NCBI RefSeq assembly: GCF_003046315.1
Contig: NZ_PZZP01000001.1
Location: 1,302,001-1,366,000 of the forward strand
From: Desmospora activa DSM 45169
GTDB lineage: Bacteria > Bacillota > Bacilli > Thermoactinomycetales > DSM-45169
Reading direction: 5' to 3'
Length of the DNA stretch: 64,000 nucleotides
In this document: positions 53,031 to 61,641 of the stretch, one piece after another
Numbering within the stretch: position 1 is the stretch's first letter
Layout: every line of letters starts with the position of its first letter
Notes under the pieces: generated by a model
What the model was told of the DNA's origin: nothing
Databases searched by the model: none
Seen by the model: only the letters and a program-made list of their open reading frames with translations
Made by a program: the position numbers and the translations under genes

Positions 53031-53059
53031 AGTATAAGCAACTTTACGGTTGCTGTCAA
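53031..53059 (-). promoter_or_regulatory. ArsR promoter with operator in the spacer
   Basis: On the minus strand TTGACA (53059-53054), 17 bp, TATACT (53036-53031) is nearly perfect. The spacer is itself a dyad, AGCAAC and GTTGCT (53037-53042 and 53049-53054), so a bound repressor would block polymerase. The transcript would start about base 53024, at the A of the ATG. Confidence 0.65.
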
Positions 53060-53197
53060 TAATAAGTAACCATAGAGTTGCGTAATAAAGGAATCATATC
53101 ATGCAACCTTAACAAAGTCAGACCTGTTTCCTTTCGTCGCTTTTGAAGATTATTTTCAGTAAATTCAATTTGATCTGTCAATCCGCCCACCATACAC

Positions 53198-53240
53198 TGC
53201 AAAAACCGCCAGTCTTGATACAAGACTGGCGGTTTTTGCA
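53198..53240. terminator. Terminator after putP
   Basis: A perfect 20-bp stem (TGCAAAAACCGCCAGTCTTG with its complement) closes an ATA loop, with A/T tracts inside the stem on both sides. Confidence 0.85.
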
Positions 53241-53282
53241 GTTAAGGAGGCAGGGTTTGTCCCCCTCCCCCTCCCCTTCAAA

Positions 53283-54749
53283 TTAGATGTTGGTCTGTTT
53301 TACTGCTTTCTCAAATTCTGCCTCCATCTCATCCGTCGGCTTCGAGGTTAATAACGTAACGATGACAATCGCAATCGTACAGGCGATAAAGCCGGGAATC
53401 ATCTCATAAATCTCATTGAAAGCTTCGATCTGATCCCAGATGATTACGGTAATGGCTCCAACCAATATACCAGCTAGCGCTCCCCACCTATTCATACGCT
53501 TCCAGTACAGGCTGAGCAAGATCACAGGGCCAAAGGCAGAACCAAACCCTGCCCACGCGTAGCCAACCAGGTTTAGAATGGTTTCATTCGGGTTAAATGC
53601 CAAATAAAGCGCAACCAATGCTACTCCCAACAGTGAGAGGCGTCCGGTCAATACCAACTCTTTGTCAGATGCCGAACGGCGGAAAAACGTCTTATAAAAA
53701 TCTTCGGTTAGAGCACTGGCTGTAACCAACAATTGTGATGAAATCGTACTCATGATCGCAGCTAAGATTGCAGCCAACAAAAAGCCGGTGATCAATGGGT
53801 GGAATAAAACTTGTGAAAGGACAATAAATACGGTCTCAGGATTTTCCAACGACTGCGGGTATTGATTAAAGTAAGCGATTCCAACCAACCCGGTAAACAT
53901 TGCCCCGACGATGGAGAAAATCATCCACCCCATCCCAATACGACGGGCTTTTTTCATTTCCTTAACCGAATCGATCGCCATAAACCGCACAACGATATGG
54001 GGTTGGCCAAAGTATCCCAAGCCCCAGGCCATTAGCGAAATAATACCAACAACACTGGTTCCTTTAAAGATATCCAACAATGCCGGATCGATCGAGTGAA
54101 TCTCATCAAAGGTGGGGTTAATTCCTCCCGTCTGGGTGAAAGCGACGATGGGAACAAGAATCAGTGCAAGAAACATGATCGTGCCTTGTACAAAATCCGT
54201 CCAACTAACCGCGAGAAATCCACCGAATAAGGTATACAGGATGACAACACCAGCCGTAATCCATACTCCCCATCCATACTCCAGACCAAAAGTGCTTTTA
54301 AAAAGCTCGCCCCCGGAAACCATCCCTGATGACGTATAGAAAGTGAAAAAGATGACAATTACCAAGGCAGATACGATTCGTAGGCTTCCGGTGCTGTCTT
54401 TAAATCGGTTTTCAAAATAATCCGGAATTGTAATGGAGTTATTTGCTATTTCTGTATAAGTCCGAAGTCTGGGAGCTACATATAGCCAGTTTAGATACGC
54501 TCCTACAGTCAATCCAATCACAATCCAGCCACTACTCAATCCAGTGGCATACATCGCGCCGGGTAGTCCCATTAACAGCCAACCACTCATATCGGATGCC
54601 CCTGCGCTTAAGGCTGTAACAGCCGATCCGAGATTCCTTCCCCCAAGCATATAGTCAGAAAGATTGTGCGTCCGTTGATAGGCATAATAGCCGATGCCGA
54701 GCATAACGAGAAAATACATCGCAATTGCAATGATCAACTCATACTCCAT
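53283..54749 (-). CDS. putP: Sodium/proline symporter
   Basis: This 488-residue SSS-family transporter has about thirteen membrane helices. Family motifs include LSAGASDMSGWLLMGLPGAMY near residue 50 and MSTISSQLLVTASALTEDFY near residue 335, the latter forming the sodium-binding region. It imports proline with sodium. ATG 54749 follows GGAGGGAAGG. It lies 64 bp downstream of the P5C dehydrogenase gene, and the whole cluster is a proline utilisation locus. Confidence 0.93.
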   Translation of the reverse strand: MEYELIIAIAMYFLVMLGIGYYAYQRTHNLSDYMLGGRNLGSAVTALSAGASDMSGWLLMGLPGAMYATGLSSGWIVIGLTVGAYLNWLYVAPRLRTYTEIANNSITIPDYFENRFKDSTGSLRIVSALVIVIFFTFYTSSGMVSGGELFKSTFGLEYGWGVWITAGVVILYTLFGGFLAVSWTDFVQGTIMFLALILVPIVAFTQTGGINPTFDEIHSIDPALLDIFKGTSVVGIISLMAWGLGYFGQPHIVVRFMAIDSVKEMKKARRIGMGWMIFSIVGAMFTGLVGIAYFNQYPQSLENPETVFIVLSQVLFHPLITGFLLAAILAAIMSTISSQLLVTASALTEDFYKTFFRRSASDKELVLTGRLSLLGVALVALYLAFNPNETILNLVGYAWAGFGSAFGPVILLSLYWKRMNRWGALAGILVGAITVIIWDQIEAFNEIYEMIPGFIACTIAIVIVTLLTSKPTDEMEAEFEKAVKQTNI

Positions 54750-54783
54750 GCGCCTTCCCTCCTATGATGAAAGATGAATGAAA

Positions 54784-54805
54784 GGCCGTGCCGTACAGCA
54801 CGACC
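54784..54805 (-). terminator. Weak hairpin between P5C dehydrogenase and putP genes
   Basis: GGCCGTGC and GCACGACC pair over 8 bp (one wobble) and on the minus strand are followed by TTTCATTC. It may partly attenuate putP transcription. Confidence 0.4.
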
Positions 54806-54813
54806 TCTTATGG

Positions 54814-56361
54814 TTAAAATCGTTCGGTGACCACTTTTGGCTGTACAAAGTTTAAGAGATAATCCTGCCCGCCCGCTTTTGAGTCGGTTCCAGACATATT
54901 GAATCCGCCAAAAGGCTGAACACCGACAAGCGCTCCCGTACATTTGCGGTTGAAATACAGATTTCCGCACATCATCCGCTTGCGCGCATATTCCAAGCGG
55001 CGACGATCTTGGCTGAACACACTTCCGGTAAGGCCGTACTCGGTATCATTATAAACATCGATCCCCTCTTCAAAGCTGGAGACCTTACAAATTGCAAGGA
55101 CGGGCCCAAAGATTTCTTCCTGCATAATCCGGGAATGACGGGTGCAGTTTTCAAAGATGGTCGGTTCAATATAATATCCTTTGGAATCGTCAGCGCTTCC
55201 GCCCAAAAGCAAGTGAGCCTCTTTTTTGCCGATTTCGATGTAACTAGTTACTTTTTGGAATGACTTGTCGTCGATGACTGGTCCAACTGCATAGTTTTCC
55301 TCCGGTGCGCCCATTTTCAGTTTTTTCGTTTGAGCCACCACTTTTTCCACCAATTCGTCATAGACATCTTCATGAATAATAGCACGGGAACCGGCCGAAC
55401 ACTTTTGTCCCTGGAATCCGAATGCAGACGCCACAATTCCCTCTGCCGCAGCATCCAAGTCTGCGGTCTCATCCACTACGATTCCGTCTTTGCCGCCCAG
55501 CTCTGCCACGACGCGCTTTAGCCACCGCTGTCCATCAACTTTGCGATGTGCATACTCATCAATGTGATTCCCAGTCGCCTTCGATCCGGTAAAAGAGATA
55601 AAGCGAGTATCACGGTGACCCACCATCAGATCCCCGATTTCCTCCGGATGGCCAGGGATAAAGTTAATTACGCCACTGGGCAAATGGATTTCTTTCATGA
55701 TTTCCACAAATTTTGCTGCCATGACGGAGGATTGCGGCGCAGGTTTCAGCAGTACCGTATTCCCCGTCACAATTGCAGAAGCGGTCATCCCCGTTATGAT
55801 TGCCAGCGGGAAGTTCCACGGCGGAATGACAATCCCAACACCCAGCGGAATGTATTCTAAGCGATTGTCTTCCCCAGGATAAGGATGTAACTCCTGACCT
55901 TGGCCGAGGCGAATCGCTTGGTGTGCATAAAACTCAAGAAAATCAATTGCTTCAGCGACATCCGCATCCGCTTCCGCCCAATTTTTTCCTGATTCCAAAA
56001 TTTGCCACGCGCATAGCTCATGCTTACGACGCCGCATAATGGCTGCCGCTTTCACCAAATACATGGCACGCTCCTCAAAAGAAGTGAATTGCCATGAATC
56101 AAATGCCTGGGTAGCAGCCTGGATCGCCTCTTTGATCATCGCAGCGTTCGCCTGACTGATATAACCGATCACTTCCTGATGTTTGGCCGGATTGACTGAC
56201 TTTTCAAGCGTTTCGCTTTCAATATCCTTGCCGCCAATCCAAAGCGGATACGTTTGTTCCAGTTGGGATTTCACCTTTTGCAGTGCTTGGGTCATCTTTT
56301 GTTTGTTCTCTGGTAATGAATAATCCAAAAACGGTTCATTTTGAAAAGGGATCAGGGTCAT
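54814..56361 (-). CDS. pruA: 1-pyrroline-5-carboxylate dehydrogenase
   Basis: This 515-residue aldehyde dehydrogenase oxidises glutamate semialdehyde to glutamate, the second step of proline breakdown. The catalytic Cys lies in FQGQKCSAGSRAI and the general base Glu in VVAELGGKDGIVV. The N-terminus (LIPFQNEPFLDYS) matches the RocA/PruA group. The ATG follows AAAGGAGG. A -24/-12 element about 70 bases upstream points to sigma-54 control by the next gene. Confidence 0.94.
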   Translation of the reverse strand: MTLIPFQNEPFLDYSLPENKQKMTQALQKVKSQLEQTYPLWIGGKDIESETLEKSVNPAKHQEVIGYISQANAAMIKEAIQAATQAFDSWQFTSFEERAMYLVKAAAIMRRRKHELCAWQILESGKNWAEADADVAEAIDFLEFYAHQAIRLGQGQELHPYPGEDNRLEYIPLGVGIVIPPWNFPLAIITGMTASAIVTGNTVLLKPAPQSSVMAAKFVEIMKEIHLPSGVINFIPGHPEEIGDLMVGHRDTRFISFTGSKATGNHIDEYAHRKVDGQRWLKRVVAELGGKDGIVVDETADLDAAAEGIVASAFGFQGQKCSAGSRAIIHEDVYDELVEKVVAQTKKLKMGAPEENYAVGPVIDDKSFQKVTSYIEIGKKEAHLLLGGSADDSKGYYIEPTIFENCTRHSRIMQEEIFGPVLAICKVSSFEEGIDVYNDTEYGLTGSVFSQDRRRLEYARKRMMCGNLYFNRKCTGALVGVQPFGGFNMSGTDSKAGGQDYLLNFVQPKVVTERF

Positions 56362-56427
56362 GAATACATCCTCCTTTATCAGATAAACGTGAACCCAATA
56401 GATTCCACGCGTTATTTATTTATATAA

Positions 56428-56443
56428 ACAAGATTCATGCCAA
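56428..56443 (-). promoter_or_regulatory. Sigma-54 (-24/-12) promoter of the P5C dehydrogenase gene
   Basis: On the minus strand TTGGCATGAATCTTGT fits TGGCA(C/T)-N5-TTGC with a T in place of the last C. The GG to G(C/T) spacing is the required 10 bases. Confidence 0.65.
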
Positions 56444-56526
56444 TCCTTTGTTATCCTCCTGATTCCCCTACGATTACCCCTAAACAAGGATGGTTTTATA
56501 AGAAGAGCCAAGGATTCCGTCCATAA

Positions 56527-56555
56527 TTGAACAACATTGTTTATCGATTGTTCAA
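56527..56555. promoter_or_regulatory. Upstream activator-binding dyad
   Basis: TTGAACAA and TTGTTCAA form a perfect 8-bp inverted repeat with a 13-bp spacer, about 90 bases upstream of the -24/-12 element. The position fits an enhancer for the sigma-54 activator encoded next to it. Confidence 0.55.
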
Positions 56556-56589
56556 GTGAATGTCTATGAGTGTTTAATTTGAGAGAGAA

Positions 56590-57984
56590 CTAAAGCTCAT
56601 ATCGTTTTAAATAATGATAAAGCGTTCCACGGGAAATCCCCAACTCCTTTGCAGCTGCGGATTTATTGCCATATGTCTGATGTAGTACCCGTTTTAATTC
56701 TTCCTTGGATACATGTTTTCGACGGTGTTGGTTTAAAGCAGAAAGACTGGGTTTTAGCGTATAACTAGACTGAACATGGTCGATAGAGATCCCTGGTCGA
56801 TCGACTCGGATCTCTTCTGGTAAATGCTCGATATGAGCCTGACCATCTACGGCCAGGATCACGAGCCGCTCCATCGTGTTTCGTAATTGCCGAACGTTTC
56901 CCAGCCATTCATACTGCATTAAATGAATCATCATCTCTGAACTTATTTCTGGTATAACCCGGTTATATTTCGCAGAAAACTCTCTCAAAAAGCGTTGCAC
57001 CAAGAGTGGAATATCTTCCAGGCGCTCCCGCAAAGGTGGAATCCTTAGGTTGACGACATTTAATCGATAATAAAGATCCTCCCGAAATCGCCCCTGCCGC
57101 ACTTCTTCAAGCAAGTTCCGGTTGGTCGCCGCAATGATTCGGATCGATACACGGACTGGTTTGTCAGCACCAATGGGATAAAAGCTTTTTTCCTCTAACA
57201 CGCGCAATAACTTTACTTGCATCTCCAAAGGCATTTCGCCTACCTCATCCAGGAATAACGTTCCGCTATCCGTCAAGGCCAGCTTCCCTTCCCGTCCTTT
57301 TCGGTCAGCTCCCGTAAAGGAGCCAGGTACATATCCGAACAGTTCGCTCTCAAATAATGGAGCCGGGATCGCACCACAGTTGATGGCGATAAAAGGCCCG
57401 TCTGCACGCAAGCTGGAGTGATGAATGGCATGTGCAAACAATTCCTTTCCCACCCCTGAATCTCCGGTCAAGAGAATGTTGGCATCGGTTTTCGCCACTT
57501 TTTGCGCCATCTGGATGCTCTCTTGGATCGCGGCGCTTCTGCCGCAGATACGATCCCATAGCCGGTTATCTCGCTGTACAGCAAAACCTCCCCCCTCTTC
57601 ATCCCCGTGGTTTGAACTCTGCATCAACTCGTGCCCCAACCTTACGATCTGCGTCACATCCCGTTCCGTTGAGATTGCACCTCTGATTTTTCCATTTTCG
57701 ATAAGCGGAACGGTATGGATCAACACATGTAGATTCGGATTTGGCTCATGATAAGCGTTGCGGATGGGAACACCATCCGCCAACACACGCTGTACCATAA
57801 GGGACTTCCATGGAAAATCCAAGATCGATTTTCCGATAATTTCGTCAGCAGGTATTTCATAAAGCCGCTCTGCCGCTTTGTTCCAATAACGGACGATCGC
57901 TTTTTCATCCACAATGGTGACTGCTTCCTCCACGCTTTGCAATAAGGTGTTTAACAACAAGGTGTTAGACATTTTCTGCGCCAT
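56590..57984 (-). CDS. Sigma-54-dependent transcriptional activator with PAS domain (RocR-like)
   Basis: This 464-residue enhancer-binding protein has a PAS domain (residues 12-120), an AAA+ domain with Walker A GDSGVGKE, Walker B TLFLDEV and the sigma-54 contact loop GSFTGA (usual form GAFTGA), and a Fis-type helix-turn-helix at the end (NKSAAAKELGISRGTLYHYL). It lies between the P5C dehydrogenase and proline dehydrogenase genes, both preceded by -24/-12 promoters, so it should switch on proline degradation, perhaps sensing proline or a product through PAS. ATG 57984 is 7 bases after GGAGG. Confidence 0.9.
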   Translation of the reverse strand: MAQKMSNTLLLNTLLQSVEEAVTIVDEKAIVRYWNKAAERLYEIPADEIIGKSILDFPWKSLMVQRVLADGVPIRNAYHEPNPNLHVLIHTVPLIENGKIRGAISTERDVTQIVRLGHELMQSSNHGDEEGGGFAVQRDNRLWDRICGRSAAIQESIQMAQKVAKTDANILLTGDSGVGKELFAHAIHHSSLRADGPFIAINCGAIPAPLFESELFGYVPGSFTGADRKGREGKLALTDSGTLFLDEVGEMPLEMQVKLLRVLEEKSFYPIGADKPVRVSIRIIAATNRNLLEEVRQGRFREDLYYRLNVVNLRIPPLRERLEDIPLLVQRFLREFSAKYNRVIPEISSEMMIHLMQYEWLGNVRQLRNTMERLVILAVDGQAHIEHLPEEIRVDRPGISIDHVQSSYTLKPSLSALNQHRRKHVSKEELKRVLHQTYGNKSAAAKELGISRGTLYHYLKRYEL

Positions 57985-58122
57985 CCGACCATCCTCCATT
58001 GAAAGGATTGGAATCTCGCCATATACCGAACATTAATGAACACTTTTGTTTAAATTTTAATGCATTTTAACACACTTGTCCATTTCATCCCATGATCTCC
58101 TTTTATATCGAGAACTAGCCGA

Positions 58123-58138
58123 TGGCATGATTATTGCT
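58123..58138 (+). promoter_or_regulatory. Sigma-54 (-24/-12) promoter of the proline dehydrogenase gene
   Basis: TGGCATGATTATTGCT matches the consensus TGGCA(C/T)-N5-TTGC(A/T) throughout. Transcription would start near 58150. A weaker dyad, TGAACA/TGTTTA, at 58037-58052 could be the activator site. Confidence 0.75.
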
Positions 58139-58187
58139 ACTTATTTTTGTGAGTGATGGACTTTAATCGTGACGGAGGATGATCAGA

Positions 58188-59108
58188 ATGGAAGCAATCA
58201 TGCGAAATCTATTTTTAACCATGGCAAAAAGCCAAACCGCCAACCGCTTAGCCAAACGATATGGATTACGTTTTGGCGCGCAACGGTTTGTAGCTGGAGA
58301 ATCGATCAAACATGCGGTTAAAACCACACAACAATTAAACGACCAAGGATTGAAAGTAACCTTGGATCACTTGGGTGAATCCGTCTATACCCGTGACGAG
58401 GCTGCACAGGCGACCGCTGATTGTATCCAGACGCTAGACGTTGTTAAGGAAGCGAATCTGGATATGTATTTATCCATTAAACTGACCCAATTGGGATTGG
58501 ATATCGATGAGAACCTTTGCTATGATCATGCGAGAAAGATTGTATCACGGGCGGCAGAAAATGGTTATTTTGTCCGGATTGATATGGAAGATTACGCCCA
58601 CAATGCGACAACATTTCGCTTGTTTCACAAACTCCACGCTGAATTCCCCAATCAGATCGGGTTGGCAATCCAAGCTTGTTTGCATAAAAGTAAACAAGAT
58701 CTCGCTGAATTAGGAAAGAAGGGTGTCAATGTTCGCCTAGTAAAAGGTGCCTACAAGGAGTCCTCAGAAGTTGCCTTTCCTGATAAGACGGATGTGGACA
58801 AACAGTTTATCGACCTTCTTGAACAACATCTGACCAGTGGGAGTTTTACGGCCATTGCCACCCACGACGAAACCGTTATTCATCACATCAAACAATTTAT
58901 AGAGAAACAGGATATCCCAAAAGAGCGATATGAGTTTCAGATGCTTTATGGCATTCGGACACAATTGCAACTGAATCTGGTGAAAGAAGGGTATCCTGTT
59001 CGTGTCTATGTGCCATTTGGGACCGATTGGTATGCCTATTTTATGCGGCGGTTAGCTGAGCGCCCCGCTAATGTCAGCTTTGTACTGCGATCGATGTTTA
59101 AGAAGTAA
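58188..59108 (+). CDS. putB: Proline dehydrogenase
   Basis: This 306-residue monofunctional FAD enzyme oxidises proline to pyrroline-5-carboxylate. The TIM-barrel motifs are visible: VTLDHLGESV, IRIDMEDYAHN (flavin contact), NVRLVKGAYKE, and the C-terminal substrate-binding RVYVPFGTDWYAYFMRRLAE. ATG 58188 lies 9 bases after GGAGG; ATG 58179 abuts it. It is divergent from the regulator and ends at a strong terminator. Confidence 0.94.
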   Translation: MEAIMRNLFLTMAKSQTANRLAKRYGLRFGAQRFVAGESIKHAVKTTQQLNDQGLKVTLDHLGESVYTRDEAAQATADCIQTLDVVKEANLDMYLSIKLTQLGLDIDENLCYDHARKIVSRAAENGYFVRIDMEDYAHNATTFRLFHKLHAEFPNQIGLAIQACLHKSKQDLAELGKKGVNVRLVKGAYKESSEVAFPDKTDVDKQFIDLLEQHLTSGSFTAIATHDETVIHHIKQFIEKQDIPKERYEFQMLYGIRTQLQLNLVKEGYPVRVYVPFGTDWYAYFMRRLAERPANVSFVLRSMFKK

Positions 59109-59122
59109 ATGCTATATGATGA

Positions 59123-59153
59123 AAAACACCCGCTAAGGTTGCGGGTGTTTTTC
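59123..59153. terminator. Terminator after proline dehydrogenase
   Basis: AAAAACACCCGC and GCGGGTGTTTTT pair over 12 bp with a 7-base loop; it also serves the converging TRAP operon. Confidence 0.85.
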
Positions 59154-59175
59154 CTAGAAATATAAATGGTTAAAA

Positions 59176-61128
59176 TCACGCCGGCAGGATTCTCTCGCTC
59201 CCCTTCCCTTTTTTGCGCCATTGCCACAACAGGGTGATTGCAGCAACCAAAACCCCGATCAGGTCGGTTATCCAATTGGGTTGAATCAATAGTATCGCAC
59301 ATACGACCAAAGCGAGCCGCAATACAACCGACACCGGAGCGAATAGATATCCTTCTAAGGCAGTACCCAACATCAGCACGCCCAGGACAGCCGTAAGGAT
59401 CACCATGATGCTTTCGCTCCAATCTGCATTTACTAACAGCAGCTGATCGGAATAGACAAACATAAAGGGTACGATAAATCCGGCTGCTGCCAATTTCAGG
59501 GCCTGTAGCCCTGTCTTCATCGGTTCTCCCCTTGAGATACCGGCAGCAGCGAATGCAGCCAGTGCAACGGGCGGGGTTATATTGGCAAAGATGCCGAAAT
59601 AAAAGACAAACATATGCGCCACCAATGGCTCCACTCCCATCTGCAGTAAAGCGGGTGCAGCCATGGTGACGGTAATCACATAGGCGGGAATGGAGGGTAC
59701 GCCCATTCCTAACACAATCGACGCCAGCATCGTAAATACTAAGGTAAGGAAGAGAGAGCCACCACCAAATTCAATAATGCCGCCAGCCAGATTAAGGCCA
59801 AAACCGGTAAGTGCAGCCACACCGACGATAATACCAACCACTGCACAAGCCATGGCTACACCTATTGTCGCCCGGGCCCCTGTCTCCAGGGCATCCAACA
59901 GATCACCAATCCCCATCCGGGTGGTTTTACGCAGAGACGCCACACCGATGGTAACTAAAATGGTCCAAAAAGCGGAGTACAAGATGGTGACACTGGAGAA
60001 AAACAAGAGATAAATCAAGAACAACAACGGAATCAAAAGATGCCCCCGCTCTTTCATCACATCTTTTACCCGGGGAATTTCCTTCTTTGGAATTCCTGTC
60101 AACCCTAAGCGCTCGGCGCGAAGGTGAACCTGTGTCAATACGCTCAGGTAAAATAGTAGTGCCGGCAACAACCCAGCCAAGGCGATTGTTCCATAACCGA
60201 TGCCTAAGGTCTCAGCCATGATAAACGCCGCGGCTCCCATAATCGGTGGTAGCACCTGACCGCCTACGGATGCGCTGGCTTCCACGGCTCCGGCAAAATT
60301 GCGATCATAACCGATTTTTTTCATCAGCGGAATAGTAAACGCGCCGGTGGATACCACGTTGGCAATGGCCGAACCGTTGATGGAGCCCATAAATCCGCTG
60401 GATAAGACCGCCACTTTGGCCGGCCCACCCTTAGAAGAGCCCGCCAACGCCAAAGCCAAGTCATTAAAAAACTGACCCATCCCTGATTTGGCCAGAATCG
60501 AGCCAAACAGGATAAATAAGAAAATATAGGTGGCAGAGACACCGATAGCAGTGCCATAGATCCCCTCCAGCCCCATAAACATATAGGCAAGGGTATCCTC
60601 CCAGCTGTAGCCACGGTGAACAAAGGCGTCGATCGGAATCTCTCGCCCGTACACCCCATAAAGTACAAACAGAATCGCCAACACCGGCAATCCCCACCCG
60701 ATGACACGCCGGGCACCCTCCAGCACCAACAGCACGGTGATGATGGAAAGCCATAGATCTATATCATTGTAAAGCGTTGTACCACGTTGAACCAAATCCG
60801 TATAATTAATAACAATATAGGCCCCCGTAACTAGACCAATACCAGCCAAAATCCCGTCAAACCACGTCAAACGATTGCGCGGACTTTTGCTGCGCATGGG
60901 ATAGAGTAAAAACACCAGAGCCAGCATCACCGCCAGATGGACGGCGCGATGGGGATAGGTATTCAGAACGGGAAAGGCGGAGGTGTACAAATGGTATAAC
61001 GATATTCCGATAGCTAGAACGCTAACCACCAACGCAGGCCAACGGGAGTCAAAAACCCGATATTTCGATTCCTTGTCGTACTTTTCCAAGACTGCTTGAT
61101 TATCCGTTTGTACTTGGGGTGTTTTCAT
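59176..61128 (-). CDS. TRAP transporter permease, fused small and large subunits (TAXI type)
   Basis: This 650-residue membrane protein has roughly sixteen or more helices and represents the 4TM/12TM fusion (DctQ-DctM) found with TAXI receptors. Typical DctM stretches are SSGFMGSINGSAIANVVSTG, EASASVGGQVLPPIMGAAAF and VLGMGVPSIPAYVITVTMAA. It drives sodium-coupled uptake of an organic acid. ATG 61128 is 5 bases after GGAGGTGA. The upstream DUF1850 gene overlaps it by 29 bp. Confidence 0.92.
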   Translation of the reverse strand: MKTPQVQTDNQAVLEKYDKESKYRVFDSRWPALVVSVLAIGISLYHLYTSAFPVLNTYPHRAVHLAVMLALVFLLYPMRSKSPRNRLTWFDGILAGIGLVTGAYIVINYTDLVQRGTTLYNDIDLWLSIITVLLVLEGARRVIGWGLPVLAILFVLYGVYGREIPIDAFVHRGYSWEDTLAYMFMGLEGIYGTAIGVSATYIFLFILFGSILAKSGMGQFFNDLALALAGSSKGGPAKVAVLSSGFMGSINGSAIANVVSTGAFTIPLMKKIGYDRNFAGAVEASASVGGQVLPPIMGAAAFIMAETLGIGYGTIALAGLLPALLFYLSVLTQVHLRAERLGLTGIPKKEIPRVKDVMKERGHLLIPLLFLIYLLFFSSVTILYSAFWTILVTIGVASLRKTTRMGIGDLLDALETGARATIGVAMACAVVGIIVGVAALTGFGLNLAGGIIEFGGGSLFLTLVFTMLASIVLGMGVPSIPAYVITVTMAAPALLQMGVEPLVAHMFVFYFGIFANITPPVALAAFAAAGISRGEPMKTGLQALKLAAAGFIVPFMFVYSDQLLLVNADWSESIMVILTAVLGVLMLGTALEGYLFAPVSVVLRLALVVCAILLIQPNWITDLIGVLVAAITLLWQWRKKGKGSERILPA

Positions 61129-61600
61129 CGGGTTCACCTCCATCTTGAATCAGTAACCAAAAACGTGGGTATGTTTCGATCCGCACCTGTAGCGGTCGGT
61201 GATGCGCTACCCTTTGCTTTAGATTGAAAAGATGCCCCTCTACTTCTAACCGATACTCAGCTTTAGTAGAATAGCGAAAGATTAACGCGGGATCGGAGCG
61301 ATCCATCCCGCGCATGATCACCCAGCCGTCGCGATTGACCACCTCTGCCGCCTCTACATCGACACCGGCGCCAAAGGATTTCACTCGTACTTCCCGCAAC
61401 CAAAACTGTTTTTCACGGACCGTGTACTCTTCCACCCAGGGCGTTCGCTCAATGGAATGGATCCACGACAGACGTACCGTTTGACTTTCTTCTACCGGCA
61501 CTCGAAAATAAACTTCTTCTGTTTCTACATCACGAACCTGTAACATATGCAATGGCCACAACAACCAAGCGCATCCCAGTAAAAGAACCATTCCCCCCAT
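61100..61600 (-). CDS. DUF1850-type protein linked to the TAXI-TRAP transporter
   Basis: This 166-residue protein has one N-terminal helix and a beta-rich domain with the sequence LSWIHSIERTPWVEEYTV, a hallmark of DUF1850. Genes of this family usually lie between TAXI receptor and TRAP permease genes, as here. Function is unknown; a membrane-side accessory role is likely. The start is uncertain: ATG 61600 or ATG 61591. Confidence 0.78.
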   Translation of the reverse strand: MGGMVLLLGCAWLLWPLHMLQVRDVETEEVYFRVPVEESQTVRLSWIHSIERTPWVEEYTVREKQFWLREVRVKSFGAGVDVEAAEVVNRDGWVIMRGMDRSDPALIFRYSTKAEYRLEVEGHLFNLKQRVAHHRPLQVRIETYPRFWLLIQDGGEPDENTPSTNG

Positions 61601-61641
61601 CCAAACGCGGAGCGATGAAAGCGAGAATATGAACAGCCTGC

